Position numbers and translations under genes: made by a program
Notes under the pieces: model-generated
Databases searched by the model: none
What the model was told of the DNA's origin: nothing
What the model saw: only the letters and a program-made list of their open reading frames with translations
Part shown: positions 11,867 through 19,539 of the stretch, in pieces
Numbering within the stretch: the stretch's first letter is position 1
Layout of the letters: every line of letters starts with the position of its first letter
Source: Muribaculum sp.
GTDB taxonomy: Bacteria > Bacteroidota > Bacteroidia > Bacteroidales > Muribaculaceae
Reading direction: 5' to 3'
DNA length: 57,349 bases
Assembly (NCBI GenBank): GCA_023666965.1
Contig: JAMPAZ010000001.1
Location: 315,405 to 372,753, forward strand

Positions 11867-13753
11867 ATGAAGCGCAGAATCGCAATAATAGTAAGCACAT
11901 ATCTCATATTCCTTTTTATCTTCATCCTGCAAAAACCGTTATTTATGATTGCAACGGTATTGAGCTGGGCGATTTACGACGGTGTGCCATTCTCTGAATG
12001 GCTGAAGGTGATGTGGCATGGCTTGCCTCTCGACCTCTCGTTGGCCGGCTATCTCACTGCCATCCCTGCTCTTATCACCGTGGCCTCGGCTTGGACTGTC
12101 TCCCCGCTGATTAGGAAAATCATGTCGTGCTACTTTTGGGTAGTGAGCTTCTTAATAGCTATAGTTTTTGTCCTCGACACGAATCTTTACCCTTATTGGG
12201 GCTTTAAGCTTGACATTACTCCATTCTTCTACTTTATCACATCGTTTTCCGACGCTATGGCCAGCTTGAATGTTGCGCAAATAGTGGGGGGGATAGTGAT
12301 GATAGGTCTGTTGACCGCCATATATCACTGTCTACTGCGGTTTATCCCGTTGCGATTGGCTCGATTCCATAGCGTAGACCGCATTTTGAACCCCATACCC
12401 GCAAGTATCGGGCTTATAATAGTGACAGGATTGCTGTTCATTCCCATACGCGGAGGATTTACCGTCTCTACTATGAATGTCGGCAAGGTTTACTTTAGCC
12501 AGGAGCCTAAACTCAACCATGCGGCTACAAATCCACTGTTCAGCTTGATGGAGTCTTTCGCGCGCCGAAACGATTTCGCCAATCGCTATAGGTTCATGGA
12601 AGATACGGAGGCTCAGATGATATTCGGCAGTATGGTAGATCCGTCGGTTGAAGGCTCTACTGTGGAATGCGACGATTCGATTAAGATGCAGGCGAAGCCG
12701 GCAGTGCTTACGACTAATCGTCCCGACATTCTTTTTGTGATTTTGGAAAGTTTTTCCAACTATCTTATGTCGGAGCTTGGCGGCGAGCACGGGGTGGCCG
12801 TGAATCTTGACAGTTTGAGTAAAGAGGGGGTACTTTTTACCAACTTTTACGCCAACAGCTTCCGTACGGACCGCGGTCTTGTTTCCATACTTAGCGGTTA
12901 TCCGGCACAGCCTACCACCAGCATAATGAAGTATCCGCGAAAGACTCAGAATCTCCCGTCGATAGCCGGTGTGCTTAAAAAGTCGGGCTACGCTACGCGT
13001 TACTATTATGGAGGCGATGCCGACTTTACAAACATGCGCTCTTATCTCGTTTCAGCCGGATTCGACACGATTGTGTCTGATGTCGATTTCCCGGTTAAGG
13101 ACAGGCTCAGTAAGTGGGGAGTACACGACCACATTGTGTTCGACCGGCTCCTTGCCGACATTAAGTCCGACAGTTTAGCAAACGGGAAGCCGGCCTACAC
13201 GGTAATCCAGACCTCGAGTAGCCATGAGCCGTTTGAAGTGCCATACTCCCGACTTGAGAATCCTCGACTTAATGCATTTGCGTACACCGATAGTTGCGTG
13301 GGCGCGTTTATAAAAGAATTTCGTAAACTTCCGGGGTGGGACCGCACGCTTGTGGTGCTCGTCCCGGATCATTTGGGCGCTTATCCTAAGGGTATAAGTA
13401 ATTTTGATGTAACGCGCTACCGTATACCTCTGATTTTTACCGGAGGTGCCGTGGCAGAGCCAATGAAAGTCGATGCATACGGATCGCAGCACGATCTGGC
13501 CGCGACGTTGCTTGCGCAACTTGGCCTTCCGCATTCCGAGTTTCAATTCAGCAAAGACATGCTCGACCCTTGTTCTCCCCATTTCGCATTTTTTGCTGTG
13601 CCCGACGCTTTCGGACTTGTAGACGAGGACAATGTGCTGATCTTTGACTGTCAGGCAGATGCGGTGGTGGTCGACGATGGGAGCCCCGGAAAGAATCTTG
13701 CAAGGGGAAAAGCCTATCTGCAAAAACTTTATGACGATATTTCCAACCGATAA
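11867..13753 (+). CDS. Membrane-bound sulfatase / LtaS-like phosphoglycerol transferase
   Basis: This 628-residue protein has about five membrane helices in its first 210 residues and then a periplasmic alkaline-phosphatase-superfamily domain. The metal and nucleophile sites fit the LtaS/MdoB/sulfatase group: DILFVILESFSNY supplies the acidic ligand, NSFRTDRGLVSILSGYPA carries the likely catalytic Thr334, and SSSHEPF and VPDHLGAY supply further ligands. Thr instead of a CxPxR motif speaks for phosphoglycerol or phosphoethanolamine transfer, not sulfate ester cleavage; the substrate cannot be read from sequence. The PAP2 gene follows after 18 bases and may act on the same lipid pool. I used the ATG at 11867, not the upstream TTG inside the promoter. 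Confidence 0.85.
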   Translation: MKRRIAIIVSTYLIFLFIFILQKPLFMIATVLSWAIYDGVPFSEWLKVMWHGLPLDLSLAGYLTAIPALITVASAWTVSPLIRKIMSCYFWVVSFLIAIVFVLDTNLYPYWGFKLDITPFFYFITSFSDAMASLNVAQIVGGIVMIGLLTAIYHCLLRFIPLRLARFHSVDRILNPIPASIGLIIVTGLLFIPIRGGFTVSTMNVGKVYFSQEPKLNHAATNPLFSLMESFARRNDFANRYRFMEDTEAQMIFGSMVDPSVEGSTVECDDSIKMQAKPAVLTTNRPDILFVILESFSNYLMSELGGEHGVAVNLDSLSKEGVLFTNFYANSFRTDRGLVSILSGYPAQPTTSIMKYPRKTQNLPSIAGVLKKSGYATRYYYGGDADFTNMRSYLVSAGFDTIVSDVDFPVKDRLSKWGVHDHIVFDRLLADIKSDSLANGKPAYTVIQTSSSHEPFEVPYSRLENPRLNAFAYTDSCVGAFIKEFRKLPGWDRTLVVLVPDHLGAYPKGISNFDVTRYRIPLIFTGGAVAEPMKVDAYGSQHDLAATLLAQLGLPHSEFQFSKDMLDPCSPHFAFFAVPDAFGLVDEDNVLIFDCQADAVVVDDGSPGKNLARGKAYLQKLYDDISNR

Positions 13754-13771
13754 ACAGCTTTATTTTAGACA

Positions 13772-14455
13772 ATGATAATTACTATGATTAACGCTCTTCA
13801 GGGAGCTATTGATATGGACACCAGCGTGTTTCTTTTCTTTAACGGTGCCCATAACGGTTTTTTTGACCATTTTATGAAGGCATATAGCGGAAAGTGGATT
13901 TGGGTACCCCTCTATGCGACGTTGCTCTACGTGATGATTCGTAACTTTACCATTAAGCAGACCATTCTCTGCGTCATAGGTTTGTCTCTCACCATTGCGT
14001 TTGCCGATCAGATATGCGCTACTTTTATCCGTCCGTTTGTGGAACGGTTAAGGCCAGCCAATCTTGAAAATCCGATTTCTCCGATGGTGCATATTGTCGG
14101 AGGCTATAGGGGCGGAAGTTACGGCTTTCCGTCGTGTCATGCCGCCAATACGTTCGGACTTGCATTTTTCGTATTCTTCCTATTCAAACGCTATTGGCTG
14201 ACGGTGTTTATAATGGGGTGGGCTGTGCTGACTTGCTATTCGCGCATATATCTTGGGGTACATTATCCCGGCGATCTTCTTGCCGGAATGATTGTAGGCT
14301 TCGTCGGAGCTTGTATCATGTATTTCCTGTTCATGCGCATCGGACGTTACCAAAGGGCCGACCACATCCACCACGTTTACTCTCCAATCCTGACGGGCAT
14401 GTTGACTATTGTGGCCATCATGGCCTATTCGGCTCATGCATACTTCCTTAATTAA
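13772..14455 (+). CDS. PAP2-family membrane phosphatase
   Basis: This 227-residue multi-pass membrane protein carries the three motifs of the type 2 phosphatidic acid phosphatase superfamily: RPFVERLRP (residues 87-95), PSCH (120-123, Cys in place of the usual Gly) and SRIYLGVHYPGD (157-168, with His164 and Asp168). Such enzymes remove phosphate from lipid phosphates, including undecaprenyl diphosphate and lipid A in related bacteria. It directly follows the LtaS-like transferase, which would release a lipid by-product, so recycling is a plausible role. In-frame ATGs at 13784 and 13814 are alternative starts. Its 3' end overlaps the convergent lipoprotein gene by 8 bases. Confidence 0.88.
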   Translation: MIITMINALQGAIDMDTSVFLFFNGAHNGFFDHFMKAYSGKWIWVPLYATLLYVMIRNFTIKQTILCVIGLSLTIAFADQICATFIRPFVERLRPANLENPISPMVHIVGGYRGGSYGFPSCHAANTFGLAFFVFFLFKRYWLTVFIMGWAVLTCYSRIYLGVHYPGDLLAGMIVGFVGACIMYFLFMRIGRYQRADHIHHVYSPILTGMLTIVAIMAYSAHAYFLN

Positions 14456-15410
14456 GACTGCCTATAATCTCTATTATTTCTGTTGCTCGGGCATCTTTCA
14501 TTATCACAGTGTTGTCTCCCGTCAATAGGTAGAGTGTAGGAGTGGCGCGGATGATATACACTTCATCGCGGTCAACGGCTCCTCCGGGCGAGCATACGCT
14601 TGTCCAGTTGTCCGGCAGCAGGTCTTTTGATTTATTCCAGATCTCTTTGTCGCCATCAGTGTAGACTGCTATTATTTCCATGCGTCCGTCATTGATGGCA
14701 TCGTTTATGATCGTGCTTTTCGACAAAATCGATTTGGCTTGTTCGCATACGTCACAATCGGGATCGTAGAACATAAGCAGTCGGTATTTGGTGTCGGTTG
14801 CCGGCGCATATAACGACCCTTTTCGTCCCTTGTTGTCCACATAGCTAAAGTCTGTCGCTTTATGTCCGACCCTGTTCTTAAGAGCGTCTTTTAGATGGCT
14901 CTCAAACCGTATGCGTCTGTCACGATCCATAACTTCTGATTCCGTGATGGTATTTAAAAACAAGATGTATGCCTCTTCATTAAGCATAGGCGAGTTAGGA
15001 TCGTATAGGTATTTGTCGGCTATGTCGGCCAATTTGTCGTAGGCTTTGATGTCGGCGGAAGCCATATCCATTAGACTTTTCACGCTTGATTGTGCCGTAA
15101 TACTGTCGACATATCCGAATAAGTTGATGTAGTTGGCAAAATTTTGTTCCATAAATGCGTCGTCATAGCTTCTCAAGGTGTCGCTAAAGTCCATGGCATC
15201 CCAAAAGTGGGAGACAATGTATGCCGCCCTGTCTGATGGATTGGTCATAGACATCGGAACTGTCGGCAACGGGAGTTCGTTAATTGAACTTATGTCGGTG
15301 GTTTTGGCAACTGACTGAGACGTCGCATCTTCAGTTTTTTCTTTCGACGAGCTTTGGCACGATGCTGTCAACATCACAAGACATATGTATATCGAAATCA
15401 GATTCTTCAT
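14448..15410 (-). CDS. DUF5106-type thioredoxin-like lipoprotein
   Basis: This 320-residue protein begins with a lipoprotein signal peptide (lipobox LTASC, so lipidation at about Cys18). Its N-terminal half resembles the helical DUF5106 region found before thioredoxin folds in Bacteroidales. The C-terminal half is thioredoxin-like: LLMFYDPDCDVCEQ with a CxxC pair (Cys-Asp-Val-Cys), and a cis-proline segment ATPTLYLL. It probably acts as a periplasmic or outer-membrane-tethered thiol reductase or oxidoreductase; the partner is unknown. The promoter lies almost on its start codon, so the mRNA may be nearly leaderless. Confidence 0.8.
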   Translation of the reverse strand: MKNLISIYICLVMLTASCQSSSKEKTEDATSQSVAKTTDISSINELPLPTVPMSMTNPSDRAAYIVSHFWDAMDFSDTLRSYDDAFMEQNFANYINLFGYVDSITAQSSVKSLMDMASADIKAYDKLADIADKYLYDPNSPMLNEEAYILFLNTITESEVMDRDRRIRFESHLKDALKNRVGHKATDFSYVDNKGRKGSLYAPATDTKYRLLMFYDPDCDVCEQAKSILSKSTIINDAINDGRMEIIAVYTDGDKEIWNKSKDLLPDNWTSVCSPGGAVDRDEVYIIRATPTLYLLTGDNTVIMKDARATEIIEIIGSLN

Positions 15411-15417
15411 ATCGACA

Positions 15418-15449
15418 CAAATCTACGACAAACCCCCCGCATATCCAAA
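15418..15449 (-). promoter_or_regulatory. Bacteroidota promoter for the thioredoxin-like lipoprotein
   Basis: On the minus strand TTTG (15449-15446), 20 bases, then TAGATTTG (15425-15418). This is a full match to TTTG-N19/20-TAnnTTTG. The element ends only 7 bases before the ATG, so the leader would be only a few bases. Confidence 0.7.
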
Positions 15450-15568
15450 TTTAATCCTGAGCAATTTGTTCCCCACAAATTTACCATCGTCAGTAACGCC
15501 GGAGGAATATGCCCAACTTGACGGCTTTTGAGAGTTAGTTGGGAGACCATATTAATGTGGGAAGAAAT

Positions 15569-15719
15569 GAAAAGATTTAACCGCCTGTTGGCCGGACAAA
15601 AATCTTTGCAGATTTTGCATATTAAACCAATATTAAACCGGGTAAATCGGTCCAACGACCGCTTTACCCGGCTATACAAGTTAATCTTCTTTCAGAAGCA
15701 AATGCTATTTTGACACAGC
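15569..15719 (-). repeat. Truncated copy of the TIR-bounded structured element
   Basis: Read on the minus strand from 15719, this matches the left part of the element at 56824-57084. It has the 13-base end GCTGTGTCAAAAT, the small hairpin CTTC-TGAAA-GAAG, the long hairpin CCGGGTAAAGCGGTC / GACCGATTTACCCGG (15638-15671), and parts of the AAATCTGCAAAGATTT hairpin. The right half and the second terminal repeat are missing. A second degenerate end (ATTTTGACACACC, 15754-15766) with its own CTTCTTTCAG segment follows directly, so two element ends stand side by side. The rest of 15411-15848 shows no gene. Confidence 0.8.
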
Positions 15720-15848
15720 CTCAATTTTCAAGCTTCTTTCAGTAGCTATTTGTATTTTGACACACCTCTCTACACATTTTTGAGCATCTTTTCAAATTCT
15801 GCCGTCATTATATGTGGAGGAATGGTCAAGTCGTTACAGATGAACGGA

Positions 15849-16412
15849 TCAGAAGAGCCAAGCGGCAGTTACAGCCCAATAGCGGTCTTTGCCGTAGTAT
15901 CCGTCCTCGCTGGCGGCTTTGGTGATTCCGAAGTTATAGCTTGCACCAATCTGAAGATGGCTGATGAGCTGTGCGCCCAGTCCGAAGCTCCATGCCACTG
16001 TCGAACGCTTACCGCCTCCAAGCTCGTTTTTGCCTACCAAGAATGAGAAATTCGGACCGGTGGTGAGGTAAGGAACCACGATACGGCTGATAAGCGGAAA
16101 GTTGAATTTATACTTCAAGTTAACGGGTATGTCGATAAAATTGCGCTTCAATACTTCGTCGCCAAACTTTGCATTGCGGCGTGCATACATTACTGATCCG
16201 TCGAAGCACAATCCGATGATGGGCACTTGAAATTCTGCCATAAGACCAGCTGTAATGCCTGTCTGATTGTCGGAATTGGCACGGTCTTTGTTGAAGTGCA
16301 TCTTGCTGACATCAAGACCAACCTTAGGACCCCAACGGAACTGAGCTGATGCGGGAAGCGCCATAGCGACGGCCAATAATACGACGGCCATGATTTTCTT
16401 AAACATTTTCAT
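15849..16412 (-). CDS. Small outer-membrane beta-barrel (porin-family) protein
   Basis: This 187-residue protein has a signal peptide ending ALPASA before Gln24. Alternating hydrophobic strands follow, and the chain ends in WLF with a terminal aromatic residue, as in proteins inserted by BamA. Segments such as WGPKVGLDVSKMHF, GLMAEFQVPI and FIDIPVNLKYKF fit the eight-stranded outer membrane protein beta-barrel family common in Bacteroidota. Function is unknown. It stands alone, divergent from the rhomboid genes, with its own -7 element. A partial repeat lies downstream. Confidence 0.85.
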   Translation of the reverse strand: MKMFKKIMAVVLLAVAMALPASAQFRWGPKVGLDVSKMHFNKDRANSDNQTGITAGLMAEFQVPIIGLCFDGSVMYARRNAKFGDEVLKRNFIDIPVNLKYKFNFPLISRIVVPYLTTGPNFSFLVGKNELGGGKRSTVAWSFGLGAQLISHLQIGASYNFGITKAASEDGYYGKDRYWAVTAAWLF

Positions 16413-16493
16413 ACTTCTTGAATTTTAATTATGTTATAAATAGTTGTACGTCAAATCTTTTCAAATTCAGTAATGCGGCGAGTAACGATGCCG

Positions 16494-16501
16494 CAAATAT
16501 A
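16494..16501 (-). promoter_or_regulatory. -7 element (TATATTTG) for the beta-barrel gene
   Basis: TATATTTG on the minus strand matches TAnnTTTG, 82 bases before the ATG at 16412. No clear TTTG at -33. Confidence 0.4.
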
Positions 16502-16607
16502 ACCGTTAAAATCTTAAATTCACCGTATTTTACCAAAAATTTGATAATTTTTACTTATTAACGCTGTAAGTGTCCGTCCGGTTCGGTAAAGAATGAATAT
16601 TTTTCCC

Positions 16608-16615
16608 TAAATTTG
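16608..16615 (+). promoter_or_regulatory. -7 element (TAAATTTG) for the rhomboid genes
   Basis: TAAATTTG matches TAnnTTTG, 42 bases before the ATG at 16657. The -33 part is weak. It probably drives the rhomboid-rhomboid-EEP cluster. Confidence 0.45.
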
Positions 16616-16656
16616 TATCTAATATGTACATTTACAAAAAACGATAACTATCTACA

Positions 16657-17424
16657 ATGCAGACAAACGGCAGATCATTTTTCAGCGCGATGCCTCCGGT
16701 GACAAAGAATCTTATCATAATCAATGTGATAATTTGGGTGGCCATGATGCTCCTTCCGTCACGTATCGACCTGGTGAAATATTGCGGACTGCACTATTTC
16801 ACTGCAGCCGATTTTAACGTGGCGCAGTTGTTCACGTACATGTTCCTACACTCGGAGAGCAACATAGCCCATTTGATTTTCAATATGTTCACGCTGTTCA
16901 TGTTTGGCATTACGCTTGAACGTGTATTGGGTTCGGGCAGGTTCTTGTTCTACTATATATCATGTGGAGTAGGGGCGGCGTTGGTTCAGGAAGGCGTATG
17001 GGCACTGATGATGGACAATATGGTCAATAACAGCCTTGAAATGACCGTGGCAAATTTCGCACATGCCAACAGGCTGACTATGGAACAGGCCTATCAGATG
17101 ATTCCCGCATCGCAGATTGAGGCTTACAAGAACATGGTGGCCAATATGATGGTGACTATAGGCGCTTCCGGAGCCATATATGGAGTGTTGTTAGCGTTTG
17201 GAATGCTGTTCCCGAACATGCCGTTGTATCTGATGTTTATCCCCATACCGATTAAGGCAAAGTGGATGGTGATTGGCTACGGCATTATCGAGTTGGGTTT
17301 GGGCATGAGTTCAGCCAACGACGGTGTTGCCCATTTCGCACATCTCGGAGGTATGCTTTTCGGGGTTCTGATGATATTGTACTGGAAACATAAGGGTATA
17401 GTCAACCGCAATGGGTATTTTTGA
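16657..17424 (+). CDS. Rhomboid-family intramembrane serine protease
   Basis: This 255-residue protein has about six membrane helices. The catalytic dyad is visible: Ser171 in GASGAIYG and His229 in AHFAHLGG. The N-terminal rhomboid loop carries LFTYMFLHS, and HLIFNMFTLFMFG corresponds to the second helix. A loop of about 50 residues (roughly 115-165, partly Met/Ala rich) is inserted before the catalytic helix and is unusual for a compact bacterial rhomboid. Such enzymes cut single-pass membrane proteins within the bilayer. The gene overlaps the next rhomboid gene by 14 bases. Confidence 0.93.
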   Translation: MQTNGRSFFSAMPPVTKNLIIINVIIWVAMMLLPSRIDLVKYCGLHYFTAADFNVAQLFTYMFLHSESNIAHLIFNMFTLFMFGITLERVLGSGRFLFYYISCGVGAALVQEGVWALMMDNMVNNSLEMTVANFAHANRLTMEQAYQMIPASQIEAYKNMVANMMVTIGASGAIYGVLLAFGMLFPNMPLYLMFIPIPIKAKWMVIGYGIIELGLGMSSANDGVAHFAHLGGMLFGVLMILYWKHKGIVNRNGYF

Positions 17425-18328
17425 TACGTTACGCTATCGGTGGAGGGTCAGTTCCATGCTGATTCGCATTATATATGTCAACATCGCCGTGTTTGTGGTG
17501 TTGATGTTGCTTAACTTTGTTTGCAGTCTGCTCAATTCGGCATTTGCATCGTGGCTGTTGACGTGGATTGAGCTTCCTTCTGACTTGGGAGTGTTCCTGA
17601 CCCGGCCATGGACTATCGTTACATACATGTTTGCCCAATACGATGTGTTCCATATCCTGTTCAATATGGTCTGGCTCTATTGGTTCGGTGCGATATTTCT
17701 GATTGTCGGTGACCAACGACGTCTTACCGCCCTTTATGTCTATGGCGGAGTTGGCGGTGGACTTCTGTTTATGCTTGCATACAACTTTCTGCCCGTATTC
17801 GCCGGAGTGCATGGTTGGCTTATCGGATCGTCGGCTTCGGTCATTGCGATTGTCGCGGCGACGGCAATTTTGCATCCGGATTACAAGGTCGGATTGCTGT
17901 TCCTGGGTCCGGTGGCATTAAAATGGATAGCTATCGTCACAATTGCCATCGACTTTATGAGTGTTACGGGTGCTAACGGAGGTGGCCACGTGTCACATAT
18001 AGGTGGGGCGATAGTCGGGTTGATCTATGCCATGGCATTGAAAAGAGGTTCCGACATTACCCGGCCGTTTAATCAAGCGGTGGATTCGCTTGTGAATCTC
18101 TTCAAGAGGCTTAAGCCGATTCCTCGCGAAAAACGTTCATATAACGCTTATCGCAGACCCGCGTCAGGAAACAACGGCAGCGCTTATTCTGGTGGTCGCT
18201 CCGCGTCGAACAGACAAAATGAGGCCGAGCTTGACGTGATTCTTGAAAAAATTAAAAAAAATGGCTATTCGGGTCTCACACAGGAGGAGAAAAAGCGTTT
18301 ATTTGACATAAGCAAAAAAATTAAGTAG
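17411..18328 (+). CDS. Second rhomboid-family protease with cytoplasmic tail
   Basis: This 305-residue protein is a second rhomboid. Helix 2 carries FHILFNMVWLYWFG, the nucleophile is probably Ser141 in IGSSAS, and the partner His196 lies in GHVSHIGG. After the membrane part (to about residue 205) comes a basic, Ser/Asn-rich linker. A short C-terminal motif, DVILEKIKKNGYSGLTQEEK, recurs behind Bacteroidota rhomboids. The ATG at 17411 overlaps the stop of the first rhomboid, so the two are translationally coupled and differ in sequence; partner or sequential action is possible. The EEP hydrolase gene starts 8 bases after. Confidence 0.92.
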   Translation: MGIFDTLRYRWRVSSMLIRIIYVNIAVFVVLMLLNFVCSLLNSAFASWLLTWIELPSDLGVFLTRPWTIVTYMFAQYDVFHILFNMVWLYWFGAIFLIVGDQRRLTALYVYGGVGGGLLFMLAYNFLPVFAGVHGWLIGSSASVIAIVAATAILHPDYKVGLLFLGPVALKWIAIVTIAIDFMSVTGANGGGHVSHIGGAIVGLIYAMALKRGSDITRPFNQAVDSLVNLFKRLKPIPREKRSYNAYRRPASGNNGSAYSGGRSASNRQNEAELDVILEKIKKNGYSGLTQEEKKRLFDISKKIK

Positions 18329-18335
18329 CATACTT

Positions 18336-19505
18336 ATGTCGGCTAAATCGGAAATATGGTATGCGGGCCGGTCGCTATTCCGGATCCTATGGGGTGGGTT
18401 CAACATCGTCTGTGTGGTGGCATTGATGATAGCATCCTATTCCGGATATATCGATCCTGCTACTTGTGCGTGGGCTCAATTGCCCGGAATGACGCTTCCT
18501 GTTTGGATAGCTGTGGTGCTTGCGTTGCTGGTGGTCAACTTGTTTGTGATGCGCAAGATGGCGGCAGTTGATGCTGTTGCATTCTTGTTGTGCTCCGGTC
18601 CCGTCCTGACCGTCTGTCCGATTAACTTCGGGTCTCGCAAGATTTCAGAGACGGAAAAGTCGCGGGCATTTACGGTTCTTACTTATAATGTCATAAACTT
18701 TACCGACCAGCAGGGTGAAGATCCCGAATGGGGCAACCGCACATTGTCGTATATCCTTTCGACTAACGCTGATATAGTATGTCTTCAGGAGGCTTTGCCG
18801 GTTATGGGCAATTATAAGAACCGTCATTGGCAAGCGCAGCTCGATTCGTTGCATAAGCGCTATCCCTATTTTGACCAGTCGAAGCCTAACTTAGATATGG
18901 TGATGTCCAAGTTCCCGTTAAAAGTATTGCCTATTCCTCCACACGAACAGTGGAATACGGGAAATTACAGCGCTTATAGCATGGAGATAGACGGACACGA
19001 GGTGACGTTGGTCAACTGCCATCTTCAGTCAATCGGTCTGACTCCGGACGACAAGGAACTCTATCTTGAACTGACCGAAAAGGAGAGTGTGCGTACATCC
19101 AGGAAAGAAATCTCAAAGGTGAAGAACGATATTATTTCTAAATTGCTGAACGCATTCAGGCTACGCGCCGATCAGGCGAGAGACATACGCAATTTTCTTG
19201 ACACAAGGTCGGGCGACATCATTTTGGTGGGCGATTTCAATGATGTGCCGGGAAGTTATGCATACAGAACAATATGCGGAGCCGGCCTTAGGGATGCTTA
19301 TGCCGACTGTGCCTTTGGGTCGCGGGCGACGTACAATGCCAACCGATTTTATTTCCATATCGACCAGGTGCTTTATCGGGGCGACTTTGAAGCTGTCAAA
19401 ATCGTGCGCCGAAAGATTAAATGTTCCGACCACTATCCGCTGTTGACCACCTTCGTATGGAGTTCGCCCCCATCTGAGGGTGTCGACGCAACTACCGGTC
19501 GCTGA
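18336..19505 (+). CDS. Endonuclease/exonuclease/phosphatase (EEP) family membrane protein
   Basis: This 389-residue protein has three N-terminal membrane helices (to about residue 95), then an EEP domain. The metal-dependent motifs are TYNVINF, CLQEA (Glu ligand), GDFNDVPGSYAY and SDHYPL, which form the Mg-binding and catalytic set of DNase I-like enzymes. The tethered domain faces the periplasm by prediction. Substrates in this superfamily range from nucleic acids to phosphoinositides and sphingomyelin, so a phosphodiester or phospholipid target is possible but not readable here. It ends the rhomboid operon. Confidence 0.85.
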   Translation: MSAKSEIWYAGRSLFRILWGGFNIVCVVALMIASYSGYIDPATCAWAQLPGMTLPVWIAVVLALLVVNLFVMRKMAAVDAVAFLLCSGPVLTVCPINFGSRKISETEKSRAFTVLTYNVINFTDQQGEDPEWGNRTLSYILSTNADIVCLQEALPVMGNYKNRHWQAQLDSLHKRYPYFDQSKPNLDMVMSKFPLKVLPIPPHEQWNTGNYSAYSMEIDGHEVTLVNCHLQSIGLTPDDKELYLELTEKESVRTSRKEISKVKNDIISKLLNAFRLRADQARDIRNFLDTRSGDIILVGDFNDVPGSYAYRTICGAGLRDAYADCAFGSRATYNANRFYFHIDQVLYRGDFEAVKIVRRKIKCSDHYPLLTTFVWSSPPSEGVDATTGR

Positions 19506-19539
19506 CCGACAACCAGATTATTAATGTTAATTCTATAAT

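Noticed and set aside
12286-12292. G7 run inside the LtaS-like gene as a possible switch
   Set aside because: It reads in frame through a membrane helix, is shorter than the C8 and C9 tracts, and no broken frame is present.
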